A stretch of DNA of 26,289 bases from contig JBBHKE010002576.1 in assembly GCA_037447655.1 (NCBI GenBank), positions 7,501 to 33,789 of the forward strand. Direction: 5' to 3'. Numbering within the stretch: position 1 is the stretch's first letter; every line of letters begins with the position of its first letter. Under the pieces are notes generated by a model. That model did no database searches, was not told the DNA's origin, and was given only the letters and a program-made list of their open reading frames with translations. Positions 17,409-26,289 of this stretch are shown here, piece after piece. The position numbers were made by a program, and so were the translations under genes. Origin of the DNA: Zygnema cylindricum (lineage: Eukaryota; Streptophyta; Zygnematophyceae; Zygnematales; Zygnemataceae).

Positions 17409-17871
17409 CAACAAAAGGTTTAGTTAGGTAACACTAGAACCTATTACCGGCAAAGCGAGGCGTAGGCGTCAGCTCAAACTGGTCTATCATTGAAGTTCGA
17501 TACATTACCTGGGGTGTGAGAATTATATAAACAATGTTAACATCTTGAATTCGTTTAATGGAAATAAAAATGAAGGGACACAAAACTATTAATATACAGT
17601 GCAAACATGATTCCGCATGAAACAAATGAATCAGACATTTGTTTCAACGGTTGACATTCAATCACAGCTTTTTATCAACGACGCATATCACCGCCAAAAT
17701 CCCGAAATAGTCAGTTTGGCATTTTGTGACGTGGCGTGACCTGGCGCCATGTGGAGAGATAACATTTGGTCGCGATAATCTCGGGGAACTTTCGGACAAG
17801 TAAAATGTGGACACGCGTCCACTTAATGGCCTTGTCGTACACAGGTTTTACAGAAAGTACATCGGCAGTAG

Positions 17872-19106
17872 TGAAATTCTGTGGGCTCCATTGCCCATAG
17901 AATTCGCAGATCCAAAAGAAGCTAATCTAGATAGTGCCAACTCCAAGTTGATATATACCCAAATGAATGATCCCATGACAATAAAAACCCCAATACAACT
18001 TCACCCCTGTGAAGAGAAGACATTCTGTGTGCTCAGTTCCACCACACAATGCAAAGCTTGAATATGTGTTTTGGACAATATTCCCCACTTTGTCTTTCCC
18101 ACTTAATAAATGCCACCCTGGCACTCAAAGATTTTGAACGACTACACCCTTGTGTAGCTTGGACTCCTCTAAGTCCGCAACAAAAAGAATCACTTAATTT
18201 GCTCACCCGAGCATTAAGTTATGACTGGTCAAAGATGACCTTTATAGATACAAGCTCTCTTAGAGAGAGGTACCTAAATATCACTAAGTCTTAGTCTGCC
18301 TACTCACGACTACCTACTATAAACCCTAGTCCAATAGGAACACTTTATTGTACAAGAAGGTACAATGGGCCATGTACTTATTGTACGGATATTGTACGAC
18401 ATGGTCTAGAAGGTGACACCTGTCGAATCCGGAGCCATGGTTCCTCCTCCCATCTTCTCTGGTATCAAATAACGTGGCGCCACGTGGCACCGCGTGACGC
18501 TATCTCCGAATGCCGCCAAAATTTCACTTCGGGTGGCGGCAACAATGCCGGCCGTCAGATCAAAACATATTTTACACGGTTCAGGTTCGCGTACATGCAT
18601 GAATTGTTCCTCTTCGTTAGTCTAGTGTTAATTAGTCTGTGCGTCAAGGTTTATATACCTTTGAAACCCGATACGTGTATCTTTTTGTTAACGCCTTGTT
18701 GGATAAGGCATACCTCTACAAATATAACCATAGACCCTGGTTCAAATCTGGGCGAAAGCAGCTTTTGGTTATTTGTTAGTTTGTTAGAATTCTCTACTTG
18801 TACACTTATAAATACCTATTGTACCCTGCGTATGTCATCGTTGACCCTAAGCTATAGGCTAAAGCTAACGTCTATTAAAGGATGGTAGGAACCAGGATCA
18901 AATCGTGATTCCGGCTTATCCATTTTGGTACAAACTACGAATTAGCCTATCCTCTTTAGACAGCCATGGCTCTACACTCTCTTTGATCTTCATTAACTAC
19001 AACAAGTATGGGGACCGGAGAGAGTTGAGCGAGAAGCAGGCTGCCTTTGCTGACTCACTCTATTTATTTTTCCTATATAGACCTAGAAAATACATAAATT
19101 TCAACA
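17872..19106 (-). mobile_element. Solo LTR C3 (family C, inverse) inside the LTR of F
   Basis: It is 1235 bp, exactly as long as C1. It is flanked by AGTAG at 17867-17871 and 19107-19111. On the minus strand it starts TGTTGAAATTTATG and ends AATTTCA. It holds both tRNA-like modules (on plus at about 18690-18765 and 18838-18910), a G-box (about 18478), five GTAC cores (about 18350-18400) and the stem-loop leader (about 18140-18280). The apparent 134-residue frame at 18484-18888 runs through U3 and has no domain. Confidence 0.94.
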
Positions 19107-19429
19107 AGTAGTACTTTTTTGTACTCTACAGTTACCTAATTGGTTGGTACTGCAGTAGATATGGGCTGTGAGAGAGAATTAGGACTTCACATTTTTTGGT
19201 AGATAGTGACCTCTCTCTTTTAGAGTTTGTATAAATTGGCATCTTTGCCACCTCATAGCTTATTGCCTAGTTGGCCTTTTCAATGATTCTTTTTGCTACG
19301 GACTCAGGGGAGTCCACACTGCACAGGGGTGTAGTCAGATTGTCAACTTGTTTGCTTGGGCAGCAGTGGTTGTGATTGAAAGTGGGTTAGTCAAAAAATA
19401 CCTTAAGGCTTCTTGAATTATATAGTCCA

Positions 19430-20230
19430 ATGGAGGACATAGAATTGGAGGTTATGGGCCCACCCTCTAGGGTGCCCATCTTCAATGGATCTGGTTTCAT
19501 CAATTGGGAAGCCATGATGACAAGGACTTTGTGCGAAAAACGATACGGGGGTATTGTCAGTGAACAAGTGAAACGTGCACCTAAGGGAACTCCACCTCGG
19601 TTTGGTAGAATAAGGTTTTCTGCAGTAGGATCTGCTGCATCAGAGCAGAGGAGGCAGATGATAGGGACAACACTTTATCCGAAAAGGGGAAGAGAAGGAG
19701 ACACCTCTTACTCCTATTGTCACGACACTTGGAGCGGCTGCCATGAAGACCGCGGAAAACGATACGCAACTATGGGAAAACACAAACATGGCTGCCAAAA
19801 TCTTCATTCTAAGACACTTCACTCAGGCTTTGGCAACCCCCCACCTTCATATTTACAAGACCGAGGAGTTGTGGGTGAGTTTGGTGGAGATTTATAAAGT
19901 TGACACTATTTAGGAGCTCTAGTTGGCACAGCAAAAGTTAGGGAATTATACTTACAAAGAGGGAAAGATGTTAGACTACTGTAATGGTCTCTCTTGCTTG
20001 TATATGGAGATAGAGAGTGCGGGGTGGACAGGTACAATGAAAATTAAAGTTCACACTCTCATCATAAAGTTACCAGTCGAGTTTGAAAACATAGTGTATC
20101 GAGTACAAGAAATGACTGAGAGTTCATGGAAATGGAACACAGTGGTCCGGATGATATTGGTGCAGGAAAACACAATCGAGATTAAGAGAGCGGGAAAGAG
20201 CATCCAAGCTCTAGCTCAATGAGCAAACCG
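19430..20230 (+). pseudogene. gag: gag of element F, broken
   Basis: ATG at 19430 lies 20 bases before the primer-binding site. The frame runs through it (MEDIELEVMGPPSRVPIFNG) as in E. A frameshift near 19680 follows, after which the WENTNMAAK, FILRHFTQ and LHIYKTEELWVSLVEIYK blocks are read in another frame, with a stop near 19912. The 99-codon stretch 19923-20222 has YTYKEGKMLDYCN, LIIKLPVEFENIVYRVQ and MILVQENTIE, then a stop. This is the best view in the window of how a family member's Gag begins. Confidence 0.85.
19450..19464 (+). other. Primer-binding site of element F
   Basis: GGTTATGGGCCCACC, fully inside the open Gag frame, where it codes for Val-Met-Gly-Pro plus neighbours. Confidence 0.8.
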
Positions 20231-21216
20231 GTTGGAGAAGGATTCGAAGAAACCGTACAATGGAGAGAGACATCAGTCTAGAGGACGGAGGCCCCCAAAG
20301 GGTCTTCATCACTTTTGCAAAATGCCAGGACACTTCATAGCAGATTGTGTCATGATGTCGGAGCTGAGGATCCAAGAAAACCGTGGAGGAGGTTCTTCTA
20401 GAGGGAAGAAGAAACCACTTGTGGTCATAATGGTAACAAGGGGACCAACGACGAGTCCTCTGAGGAGGATTACGGAGAGATTCTTCTTGATGAGAGGTTG
20501 GAGGAGAAGGAGATCCCTCGGAAACAGAAATGTGCATTCGGAGCAATTTGGGAAGCTCCACATGAAGGATAGATCATTGACTCAGGTGCCTCCATGCATA
20601 TGTATCGTGATAAGCATCTCTTTACTAAGTCAAGAAAGATCCATACTGTAGAGAAAGAGTATAGGGATGGGAGAGTAGTTACTACAGATCTAGTGGGGTT
20701 GGTAGATCTGAAAGTCTTAGTGGAGGGTAAGACTTCTATACTCACATTCTCAGATGTACTCTATATACTTCAGCTTAGCAAAAATCTTATCTCTACGTCT
20801 GTGTTAGATGACAAAGATTCTGATACCTTCACAATAGAGGGAGTCTTTATAGCAAAAATGGGGATGAAGTCTAATTCCCGGCAAATAAGGATAGGAAAGG
20901 AATGTTTTGGCTTAACCTAAGTTATGAAAAGAAGAATGATTATTATGTTGGTGTTTCAAACTTGATGATTTGGCATAAGCGATAGGGGCATGTGCATTTT
21001 GATAGGCTAAGGGAAATGAAGAAGCTTGGTGTAGTGGAAGGCATTCAGTTTGGGGATAAAAAAATGATTGATGATTGTAGTGGCTGTGCTCAAGGTAAGG
21101 CTCACAGACTCCTTTTTCCCAAGGGTGAGAAAGTACTAGAACTGGTCCATACAGATATCTGGGGACCTGCAAAAGTACCTTCAACCGGAGGGAAGAGGTT
21201 TATGTTGACAATATAT
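20231..21216 (+). pseudogene. pol: Zinc knuckle, protease and start of integrase of element F, broken
   Basis: The knuckle near 20308-20349 reads H-HF-C-KMPG-H-FIAD-C: the first Cys is His. A frame change follows near 20450, and a stop sits just before the protease active site IDSGASMHMY (about 20575). The protease then runs open to about 20860 with DGRVVTTDLVG, TFSDVLYI and LSKNLIS. The integrase finger from about 20970 has all four ligands (HKR, GHVH, CSGC) but TAG replaces the Leu before GHVH. It continues with HTDIWGPAKV and GGKRFMLTI, then breaks at about 21213-21219, where inverted sequence of element H begins. Confidence 0.85.
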
Positions 21217-21900
21217 GGGTTAAGTTTTAGTTTAAACACCCATTTACAGCTAATCGGTTTTCTGTTCGGAAGACAACCTGTTAGTTCTCAAGTATACGCT
21301 TCCATGATGGAGGCCATCTCATCATTTATGGCTCTAATCCATCTGTCTATCTCTGGACTATTCAGTGCCTCCAAGAATGTCTTAGGCTCATCTGGGTGAG
21401 ATAGCTTAGTTTCCTTATGAGCTTCCTGTTTCTCTTGTATCCTTTTGCTGCTCCTTTTCCATCCTTCAAACTCTGAAGCCGGAATGGAGGGAAGTCTTGG
21501 ATTTCTCCTTACTATCTCATCGGCTCCCCTATCCATGGAACCCGGTTCCGGTTCCTCCTCTCGTGTCTCCTCGAAGGCGATAGGAAAATGTAAGGTTTCC
21601 GATGGATCTCTTTTATCTTAGATCTCCCATGAATCTGCAATCACTTTTTCACTCATGTCTTTTTCAGGAACAACCAAGTTCTCCTTACTTTCAGACTCAA
21701 AACTGATCCTTGTCTTCTTGGTATATTTGAAGGGGTCAAATGACTTCCCTTCATCCATGACAACTAGGTGTTTGACCAAGATGATATCTTCTTTTCTAAG
21801 TCATAGACTTTATATCCTTTGCCATCTTCATCATATTCTAAAAAGTATCCAGGTTTTCCCTTAGCATCTAGTTCCCAATTTTTCTTATCCATGTCAAGAC
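21217..21900 (-). pseudogene. pol: Integrase C-terminus to reverse transcriptase start of element H, broken
   Basis: On the minus strand: linker, then NPRLPSIPASEFEGW, HPDEPKTFLEALNSPEI, INDEMASIMEAYT, a stop, then the PISCKWVFKLKLN block. These are homologous to 11080-11370 of element A. The frame ends abruptly near 21217, where F begins in the other direction. Everything downstream (YVDD, RNase H, 3' LTR) is absent. Several stops and shifts lie between 21540 and 21900. Confidence 0.85.
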
Positions 21901-21901
21901 T

Positions 21902-22600
21902 TTAAACTTGGCTACCGAATTCTTTAAGGTGAGAGACATCTGGTTTTCTTCCAACCCATCTCTCATAAGGTGTCATTCCTTTTACGGTTGAGGTTAGGAC
22001 TCTATTCTTAATGTAGTTGGCAGAGTTCATGGCCTCTGCCCAAAATCTCTTCCCTATTTTCTTGTCTGCCAACATACTGCATACACTATCTCTTAGTGTT
22101 CGGTTCAACCTCTCAACTACCCCATTTTGTTCCGGGTTATATTGTACAGTTTTCTAGTGCTGAACTCCCTCATCTCTCAAATATTCCTCAAACTGATTAG
22201 AGGTATTTTCTCCCCCATTATCACTCCTTATTCTCTTAATGGGGGTTCCATCCATTTTCTCACTCCACGATTTATATTCTTTAAAGTAAGTCGGTGTTTC
22301 AGACTTTGTTTTTAGGAAGTAGACTCTAGAGTATTTGAACCAATCATCAGTTATTGTCAACATAAACCTTTTCCCTCCAACCGAGGTTACTTTTGCTTGT
22401 CCCCAGATATCTGTGTGGATTAGATCTAGTACTTTCTCACCCATATATGTGGCAACTTTGGGAAAAAGAAGTCTTTGAGCCTTCAGCACAGCCACAACTA
22501 TCATCCACCATTTCATTATCTCCTAACTGAATGCCTTGTACTACACCAAGCTTCTTCATTTCCCTCAACCTATTAAAATGCACATGCCCCAACCGCTTAT
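21902..22600 (-). pseudogene. int: Integrase of element H, DDE residues present
   Basis: The core reads HTDIWGQAKVTSVGGKRF (first Asp), then RSDNGGENTSNQFEEYL (second Asp), then QNGVVERLNRTL (Glu), all in one frame. Only one TAG (near 22155) lies between the last two. ADKKIGKRFWAEAMNSANY follows. The N-terminal finger (about 22500-22610) is damaged: NKRLGHVH replaces HKRLGHVH, the Cys pair is disturbed, and a shift lies near 22470. This is the least damaged integrase core in the window. Confidence 0.87.
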
Positions 22601-23219
22601 TCCAAATCATAAACTTTGAAACACCAACATAATAAGCATTCTTCTTTTCTTTACTCAGGTTAAGCCTTAACATTCCTTGGCTTCCCTTATCTGCAGTGAA
22701 GTAAACTTCATCCCCATACTTAGGTGTAAAGACTCCTTTTCTACTGAAGGTATCAAACTCTTTGTCATCTAACACACACATAGAGACAAGATTTTTACTC
22801 AGCTGAGGAATGTAGAGTACATCTGAGAAAGTGAGTATAGAAGTCTTACCCTCCACTAAGTCTTTTAGATCTACCGACCCCACTAGATCTGTGGTAACCA
22901 CTCTCCCATCCCCATACTCTATCTTTATAATAGGGATATTTCTTATCTTGGTAAAGAGGTCCTTATCACGACACATATGCACGGATGCACCTGAGTCTAT
23001 GATCCATCCTTCCTGTGGAGCTTCCCGAAATGCTCCAAGAGCACACTTCTGTTTTCGAGGGATCTCCTTCTCCTCCAGACTCTCGTCAAGAAGAAGCTCC
23101 CGATCCTCCTCCTCATGGGACTTGTCCTCTGTTTCTCCTTTCACTTTTGTAACCACAAGTGCCTTCTTCTTCCCTCTGGAAGAACTCCCTCCACGGTTCT
23201 CTCGGAGTCTTAGCTCCAA
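22601..23219 (-). pseudogene. pr: Protease of element H, largely intact
   Basis: A 260-codon open stretch (22437-23219, minus) starts after the knuckle. It has an acidic linker, then IIDSGASVHMC with the catalytic Asp at residue 75, DGRVVTTDLVGSVD, TFSDVLYIPQLSKNLVS and EVYFTADKGSQGML. Unlike A, the DSG motif is kept. By eye it is roughly 88% like F in DNA across this block, so F and H are siblings and not two copies of a recent duplication. Confidence 0.85.
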
Positions 23220-24151
23220 AAGCTTGACACAAGCTGCTATGAAGTGTCACGACTTTTTGCAAAAATGGCAAAGACCCTTTGTGGGCCTTGGTCCTCCAAA
23301 TTGATCTCTCTCTCCTTTGAATGGTTTCTTCAAATCCTTCCCCCATCGGTTTTCTCTTGTTGTTAGAGCTTGGATGCTCTTTCCCACCCTCCTAATCTCA
23401 ATTGTGTTCTCTTGCACAAGTATCATCCGGACCACTGTGTTCCACTTTCATGAAGTGCAGTCATTTGGTGTACTCGGTACACTTTGTTTTCATACTCGTT
23501 GGGTAACTTCAGGATGAGAGTTTTAACTTTCATCTTCATTGTACCTGTCCACTTGGCACTCTCTATCTCCATATACAATTAAAAGAGATCATTAGAAATA
23601 GTCAAACATCTTTCCCCTTTTGTAAGTATAATTCCCCAACTTTTGTTTTGCCAATTCGAGCTCCTGAATAGTACCAACTCTTTAGATTTTCACCAAACTC
23701 ACCCACAACTCCTCGGCCTTGTAAATGTGAAGATAGGGGTTTGCCAAAGCCTGAGTGAGGTATCTTAGAATGAAGTTTTTGGCAGCCATATTGATGTTTT
23801 CCCACGTTTGGGTGTCGTTCTCTACGGTTTTCACGGTTGCCTCTCCGGGTACTGTGGTAATAGGAGCAATTGGAATAAGAGGCGTCTCTTTCTCCTTCCT
23901 TTTTTGGGACACAATGTTGTTCTTACCATCTGCCTCCTTTGCTGCGGCAGAGGTTGGTGCACCAAACCTTATTCCACCAAACCCTGGTGGAGTTCCCTGA
24001 GGTGGACGTTCTACATGTTCATTGACAAAACGCCACTATCAACTTTCGCGCAAAGCCCCCTCATCATGGCTTCCCAATAGATGGAACCTGATCCATTAAA
24101 GGTGGGCACCCTAGAGTGTGGGCCCATAACTTTCAATTCTCTGTCCTCCAT
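23220..24151 (-). pseudogene. gag: gag of element H, broken
   Basis: It starts at ATG 24151 on the minus strand, in MEDRELKVMGPHSRVPTFNG, 20 bases before the primer-binding site, as in F. A shift follows near 24015. The 76-codon stretch 23682-23912 holds WENINMAAKNFILRYLTQ and LWVSLVKI. Then YTKGKDV and MRMILVQENTIEI-like blocks appear in other frames. The CCHC knuckle near 23240-23275 has all four ligands (C-HF-C, H, C), but the Gly before the His is a TGA stop. Confidence 0.83.
24116..24130 (-). other. Primer-binding site of element H, mutated
   Basis: On the minus strand GTTATGGGCCCACAC after the LTR end AATTGAA. It is the same site type as A, D and F, with changes at both ends. Confidence 0.65.
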
Positions 24152-24485
24152 TGGACACAAAATGCGAAGCAGATAGCTTTTAAGTATCCCGCAAGCCACA
24201 ACCGCTAGCGCCAAAGGGAAACTGGTGTCGGTTGCGCAGCATGCGACTGACTCCCTCAGTCAGCCGAAATAAGTCGAAAACGACCCAACCGTGATCGTTA
24301 TGAGATGGCAAGGATGAATTTATGCCCCAAGGGAAGGTAACTCTCTAAAATATGCTAAGTCCTACTTCCTCTCACAACCCCTATCTACTACAGTACGACC
24401 AATCATGGTGGAATTACAGATACTACGTGATGTCCTTCGTACGCTGTGTACGATAAGGCCGCTAAGTAGACGCGTGTCAACCTTT
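24131..24485 (-). mobile_element. LTR of element H, 3' part only
   Basis: On the minus strand ACACGCGTCTACTTAGCGGC, GTACACAG and the leader match the F LTR (17810-19449). A 6-bp stem CTGACT-GAGGG-AGTCAG sits where F and C have GGACTC/GAGTCC. The 5' part is cut off by element I at 24485 and would lie beyond the right edge. Confidence 0.75.
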
Positions 24486-25611
24486 TGTAATTATGTGACG
24501 TCCATTGGTACACAGAATGTCCAACTTATATGAGCCTGTAGGATAATATTTGCACTTTTAACTTTGGCAATGAATAAGTGCTACCTTTGCAAGAAAAAAC
24601 TCTGACCAACTACTTTCCTCTCTAGCATGGACTCCCTTGAGTGTGCTGCAAGAAGAATCACTGAATTTTCTCACTTGAGCATTAAGTTATGGTTGTTCAA
24701 ATACAGTATATTTATACAGATGGCCTCTGGGAGAGAGGACTTTAAAAAAATTGTCTAAGTCCTAAGAAACTCTTAATAACTACCCTAGACCAATCAAAAC
24801 ATTGTACGCTAATTAATGTATATACAAAGTACAGTAGCCACCGTACTTTATGTACGGAAATATTCGACACCACTCTCGGGCTACCACGTGGCAAAGAAGT
24901 CAACGACATTTTGTCCTTTTCTTCATTGGCACCCTATAGGATGATGCCACGTGTTTTTTTCTTCCACTTTGGCGAAGTGCGCCCAAATAAGCCTTCCCGG
25001 CATAATGGAAGTCACGCGTGCCGTCTGCGTGTAAATCGGCGTTCAATTTCAGCCGTTCGATCTAACCGCGCGCCGAATAATTTCGACCGTTGAAATTCAA
25101 TGGTCAACGTTTCGTGTTGACCGTTGAATTTCTACGGTTGTCATTCTGTGTTGACCGTCAAAATTCCATCATTTTTGTGAACTGTCGATCGTGAAACGAC
25201 ATTTGATTTCGTCCGTTGAAATCAAATGTTGTTTCGTTCATTTCGTGCGGTACTGTATTTCGTGCGATACTATACGTTTCCATGTTTCATTTTGTTTCGT
25301 AAGTTGTTAAATGGAATGTGTTGCCACATCACTGTTTATATATGTATCAAATACAATATGGTCATCTATTCATTAAGACCTACCGGATAAGGCGGATGGT
25401 CATTCCGTATGGCAGTCATTCGGAGGTCACATGATGAAATCTTATCCCTGGCAGCCAACCTTTTATAGGAGCTCAATTTCCTGCCTGTCTTCTCATCGGC
25501 CTGAGGCAACCATGGCTGCCTGCAATTTCTCAGTGACTACGACAAGCATGAGAACTGTAGAATGCCCATAGACTGACTAAAAGTAGGATTATAAATTACC
25601 CTTTTTCAACA
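24486..25611 (-). mobile_element. 3' LTR of element I (minus strand)
   Basis: It starts at 25611 with TGTTGAAAAAGG, directly after a purine tract, and ends at 24486 in AATTACA, giving 1126 bp. Its end resembles that of A (GCAAATATTATCCTA, ATGGACGTCACATAATTACA). It holds a decayed tRNA-like module (25376-25445, plus), a G-box CCACGTGGC near 24885, several GTAC motifs (24786-24860) and a decayed leader. The possible duplication CCTTT (24481-24485) cannot be checked, since the other end is outside. Confidence 0.8.
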
Positions 25612-26003
25612 CTCCCTTTATTTTATAGTCTATCTTTTCTTTTAGTCCACACTTCTCCATACAAGATATCAATTTGGGAGAGGGAACCGGCTTAGTCATC
25701 ATATCTGCTACCATCTCTCCATCCAGTTTATATTCCAAACTAATTATTTTATTCTCAACCTTCTCTCTAAAAAAGCTCAAACGAATATCCATATGTTTTG
25801 CTTTAAAGTGATGCTTGGGATTTGCGGCAATCGCAATCGCACCTTGATTATCACAGAATATTTTTTGTATTCCACTCTTCATATATCGAAGTTCTTGGAG
25901 CAAAGATTTCACATTAATTCTTTCACAGCCGAACAAGAGGCCATTTACTCAGCCTCAATGGTGGACTAGGCAATCACCTTTTGTTGCTTATTAAGAAATT
26001 GAT
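25589..26003 (-). pseudogene. rh: RNase H end of element I
   Basis: The last 115 codons (25589-25936) have SLLQELRYM, CDNQGAIAIAANPKHHFKAK, the LSFFREKVENKI block and MVADMMTKPVPSPKLIS. They are homologous to the end of pol in A. The frame does not stop before the polypurine tract: it reads through it (KIKG) and seven codons into the LTR. Further upstream (25937-26003) STIEAE with the catalytic Glu is seen with stops around it. The LTR of K interrupts at 26003. Confidence 0.87.
25612..25619 (-). other. Polypurine tract of element I
   Basis: AAAGGGAG on the minus strand, abutting the LTR start at 25611. It lies inside the open pol frame. Confidence 0.8.
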
Positions 26004-26162
26004 TGTTCTTTTAGTAATTTCTAGGTCTAAAATAAAGTGCAGAAAAAGAAGCCGAGGCAGTCTGTCTCTAACTTCTCTCTCCAACTCCCACACTTGTTGC
26101 AGTCACTGAGAAGTTGAAGAGGAAGCTAGTGCCATGGTTGCCTATGCTATCCAGAGATTTAC
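26004..26162 (+). mobile_element. LTR start of element K, truncated
   Basis: TGTTCTTTTAG, then ATTTCTAGGTCTAAAAT and the U3 motif CTTGTTGCAGTCACTGA (26093-26109), then GCCATGG. It is the same LTR type as C, E and J. It lies in the RNase H of I and is cut by L at 26163. Confidence 0.78.
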
Positions 26163-26289
26163 TGTTGTTCTTTGGTCTAAAATAGACCGCAGAAGCGACC
26201 CAAACTATCATGCAAAAAGCTAAGCAAAAATAGGTCGACGAACAATCATTTGAAATGCATCCTCCATATGCGTACACAGACGCAACAAA
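26163..26289 (-). mobile_element. LTR end of a B-type element (L), runs off the window
   Basis: From 26163 the plus strand reads TGTTGTTCTTTGGTCTAAAA, the reverse complement of the LTR end of B (8100-8171, 10690-10761), including the GGTCTA-TTT-TAGACC hairpin. No primer-binding site follows on the minus strand. It is therefore a 3' LTR or a solo LTR set in K. Confidence 0.85.

Larger units (their letters stand above)
17209..19449 (+). mobile_element. LTR of element F (split by solo LTR C3)
   Basis: It starts TGTTAAAATTAC and ends before the primer-binding site at 19450. Without C3 and one duplicated AGTAG it is about 1001 bp. It keeps the U3 motif CTTGTTGTAGTCAGTGA, GTAC motifs on both sides of C3, and leader stems GGCA-TCTT-TGCC, GGACTC-AGGG-GAGTCC (about 19300) and CTGCAC-AGGG-GTGTAG. 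Its last base pair is GA and not CA, so either the end is mutated or my border is off by a few bases. A possible duplication AAGGG (17204-17208) cannot be tested. Confidence 0.8.

Noticed and set aside
18484-18888. A 134-residue open frame on the plus strand
   Set aside because: It lies wholly in solo LTR C3, on the strand opposite to transcription, and has no domain. The corresponding stretches of C1 and C2 are broken.
21205-21225. Self-integration of one cDNA as the origin of the F/H inversion
   Set aside because: F and H differ by roughly one base in ten, so they are not two parts of one recent molecule. Another joining route is more likely, though age is not excluded.
24131-25611. A single 1.48-kb LTR shared by H and I in a tandem array
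   Set aside because: A second LTR end (AATTACA at 24486) is followed by sequence matching the middle of the F LTR. So the I LTR is inserted in the H LTR, and they are two separate LTRs.

Overview
The window is a stack of nested, mostly decayed LTR retrotransposons of the Ty1/Copia type, in what looks like a land-plant nuclear genome. The evidence is plant-type Copia Gag-Pol (CCHC knuckle, DSG protease, HHCC/DDE integrase, YVDD reverse transcriptase, RNase H with EAEY and CDNQ), AT-rich DNA, and LTR promoters with G-boxes and GTAC motifs. I see no host gene, rRNA gene, functional tRNA gene or CRISPR array, and I cannot name the species. Labels A to L below are mine.

Left part (1-13689). Positions 1-996 are the LTR of a B-like element (B', minus strand). 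Its internal 67-bp tandem repeat is split by element A (1061-13684), a complete but dead Copia element with ~902-bp LTRs and a perfect GCTAC target duplication. A is hit twice. A solo LTR of family C (C1, 2029-3263, TSD ATGAT) sits in gag. A non-coding LTR element B (5622-10761, TSD ATACC) sits in pol. The 5' LTR of B carries a second C solo LTR (C2, 6430-7666, TSD GTTTT). Without the insertions A is about 6.24 kb and B about 3.9 kb.

Middle (13690-21216). After the rest of the 67-bp repeat come an inverted LTR fragment (J) and the left halves of three plus-strand elements. D (LTR end plus gag) is interrupted by E (LTR plus start of gag), and E by F (LTR, gag, protease, start of integrase). 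The LTR of F holds a third C solo LTR in inverse orientation (C3, 17872-19106, TSD AGTAG).

Right part (21217-26289). At about 21217 F is fused tail to tail to H, a minus-strand sibling that runs from the start of its reverse transcriptase back to its LTR. The LTR of H is interrupted at 24485 by the 3' LTR and RNase H end of another minus element (I). I is cut by a plus LTR start (K), and K by a minus B-type LTR (L) that leaves the window.

These families share an unusual design. (1) The primer-binding site GGTTATGGGCCCACC matches the anticodon arm of initiator tRNA-Met, as in Drosophila copia, and not the tRNA 3' end usual in plant Copia elements. (2) The gag start lies inside the last ~20 nt of the LTR, and the frame runs through the primer-binding site. 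(3) U3 carries antisense tRNA-like modules, a GCC-rich hairpin and a G-box, followed by a cluster of GTAC motifs abutting a TATA box. (4) The transcribed leader carries a row of short stem-loops with mostly NNGG loops and stems that covary between families. The non-coding B family keeps the primer-binding site and PPT style but has no gag, so it is probably mobilised in trans.
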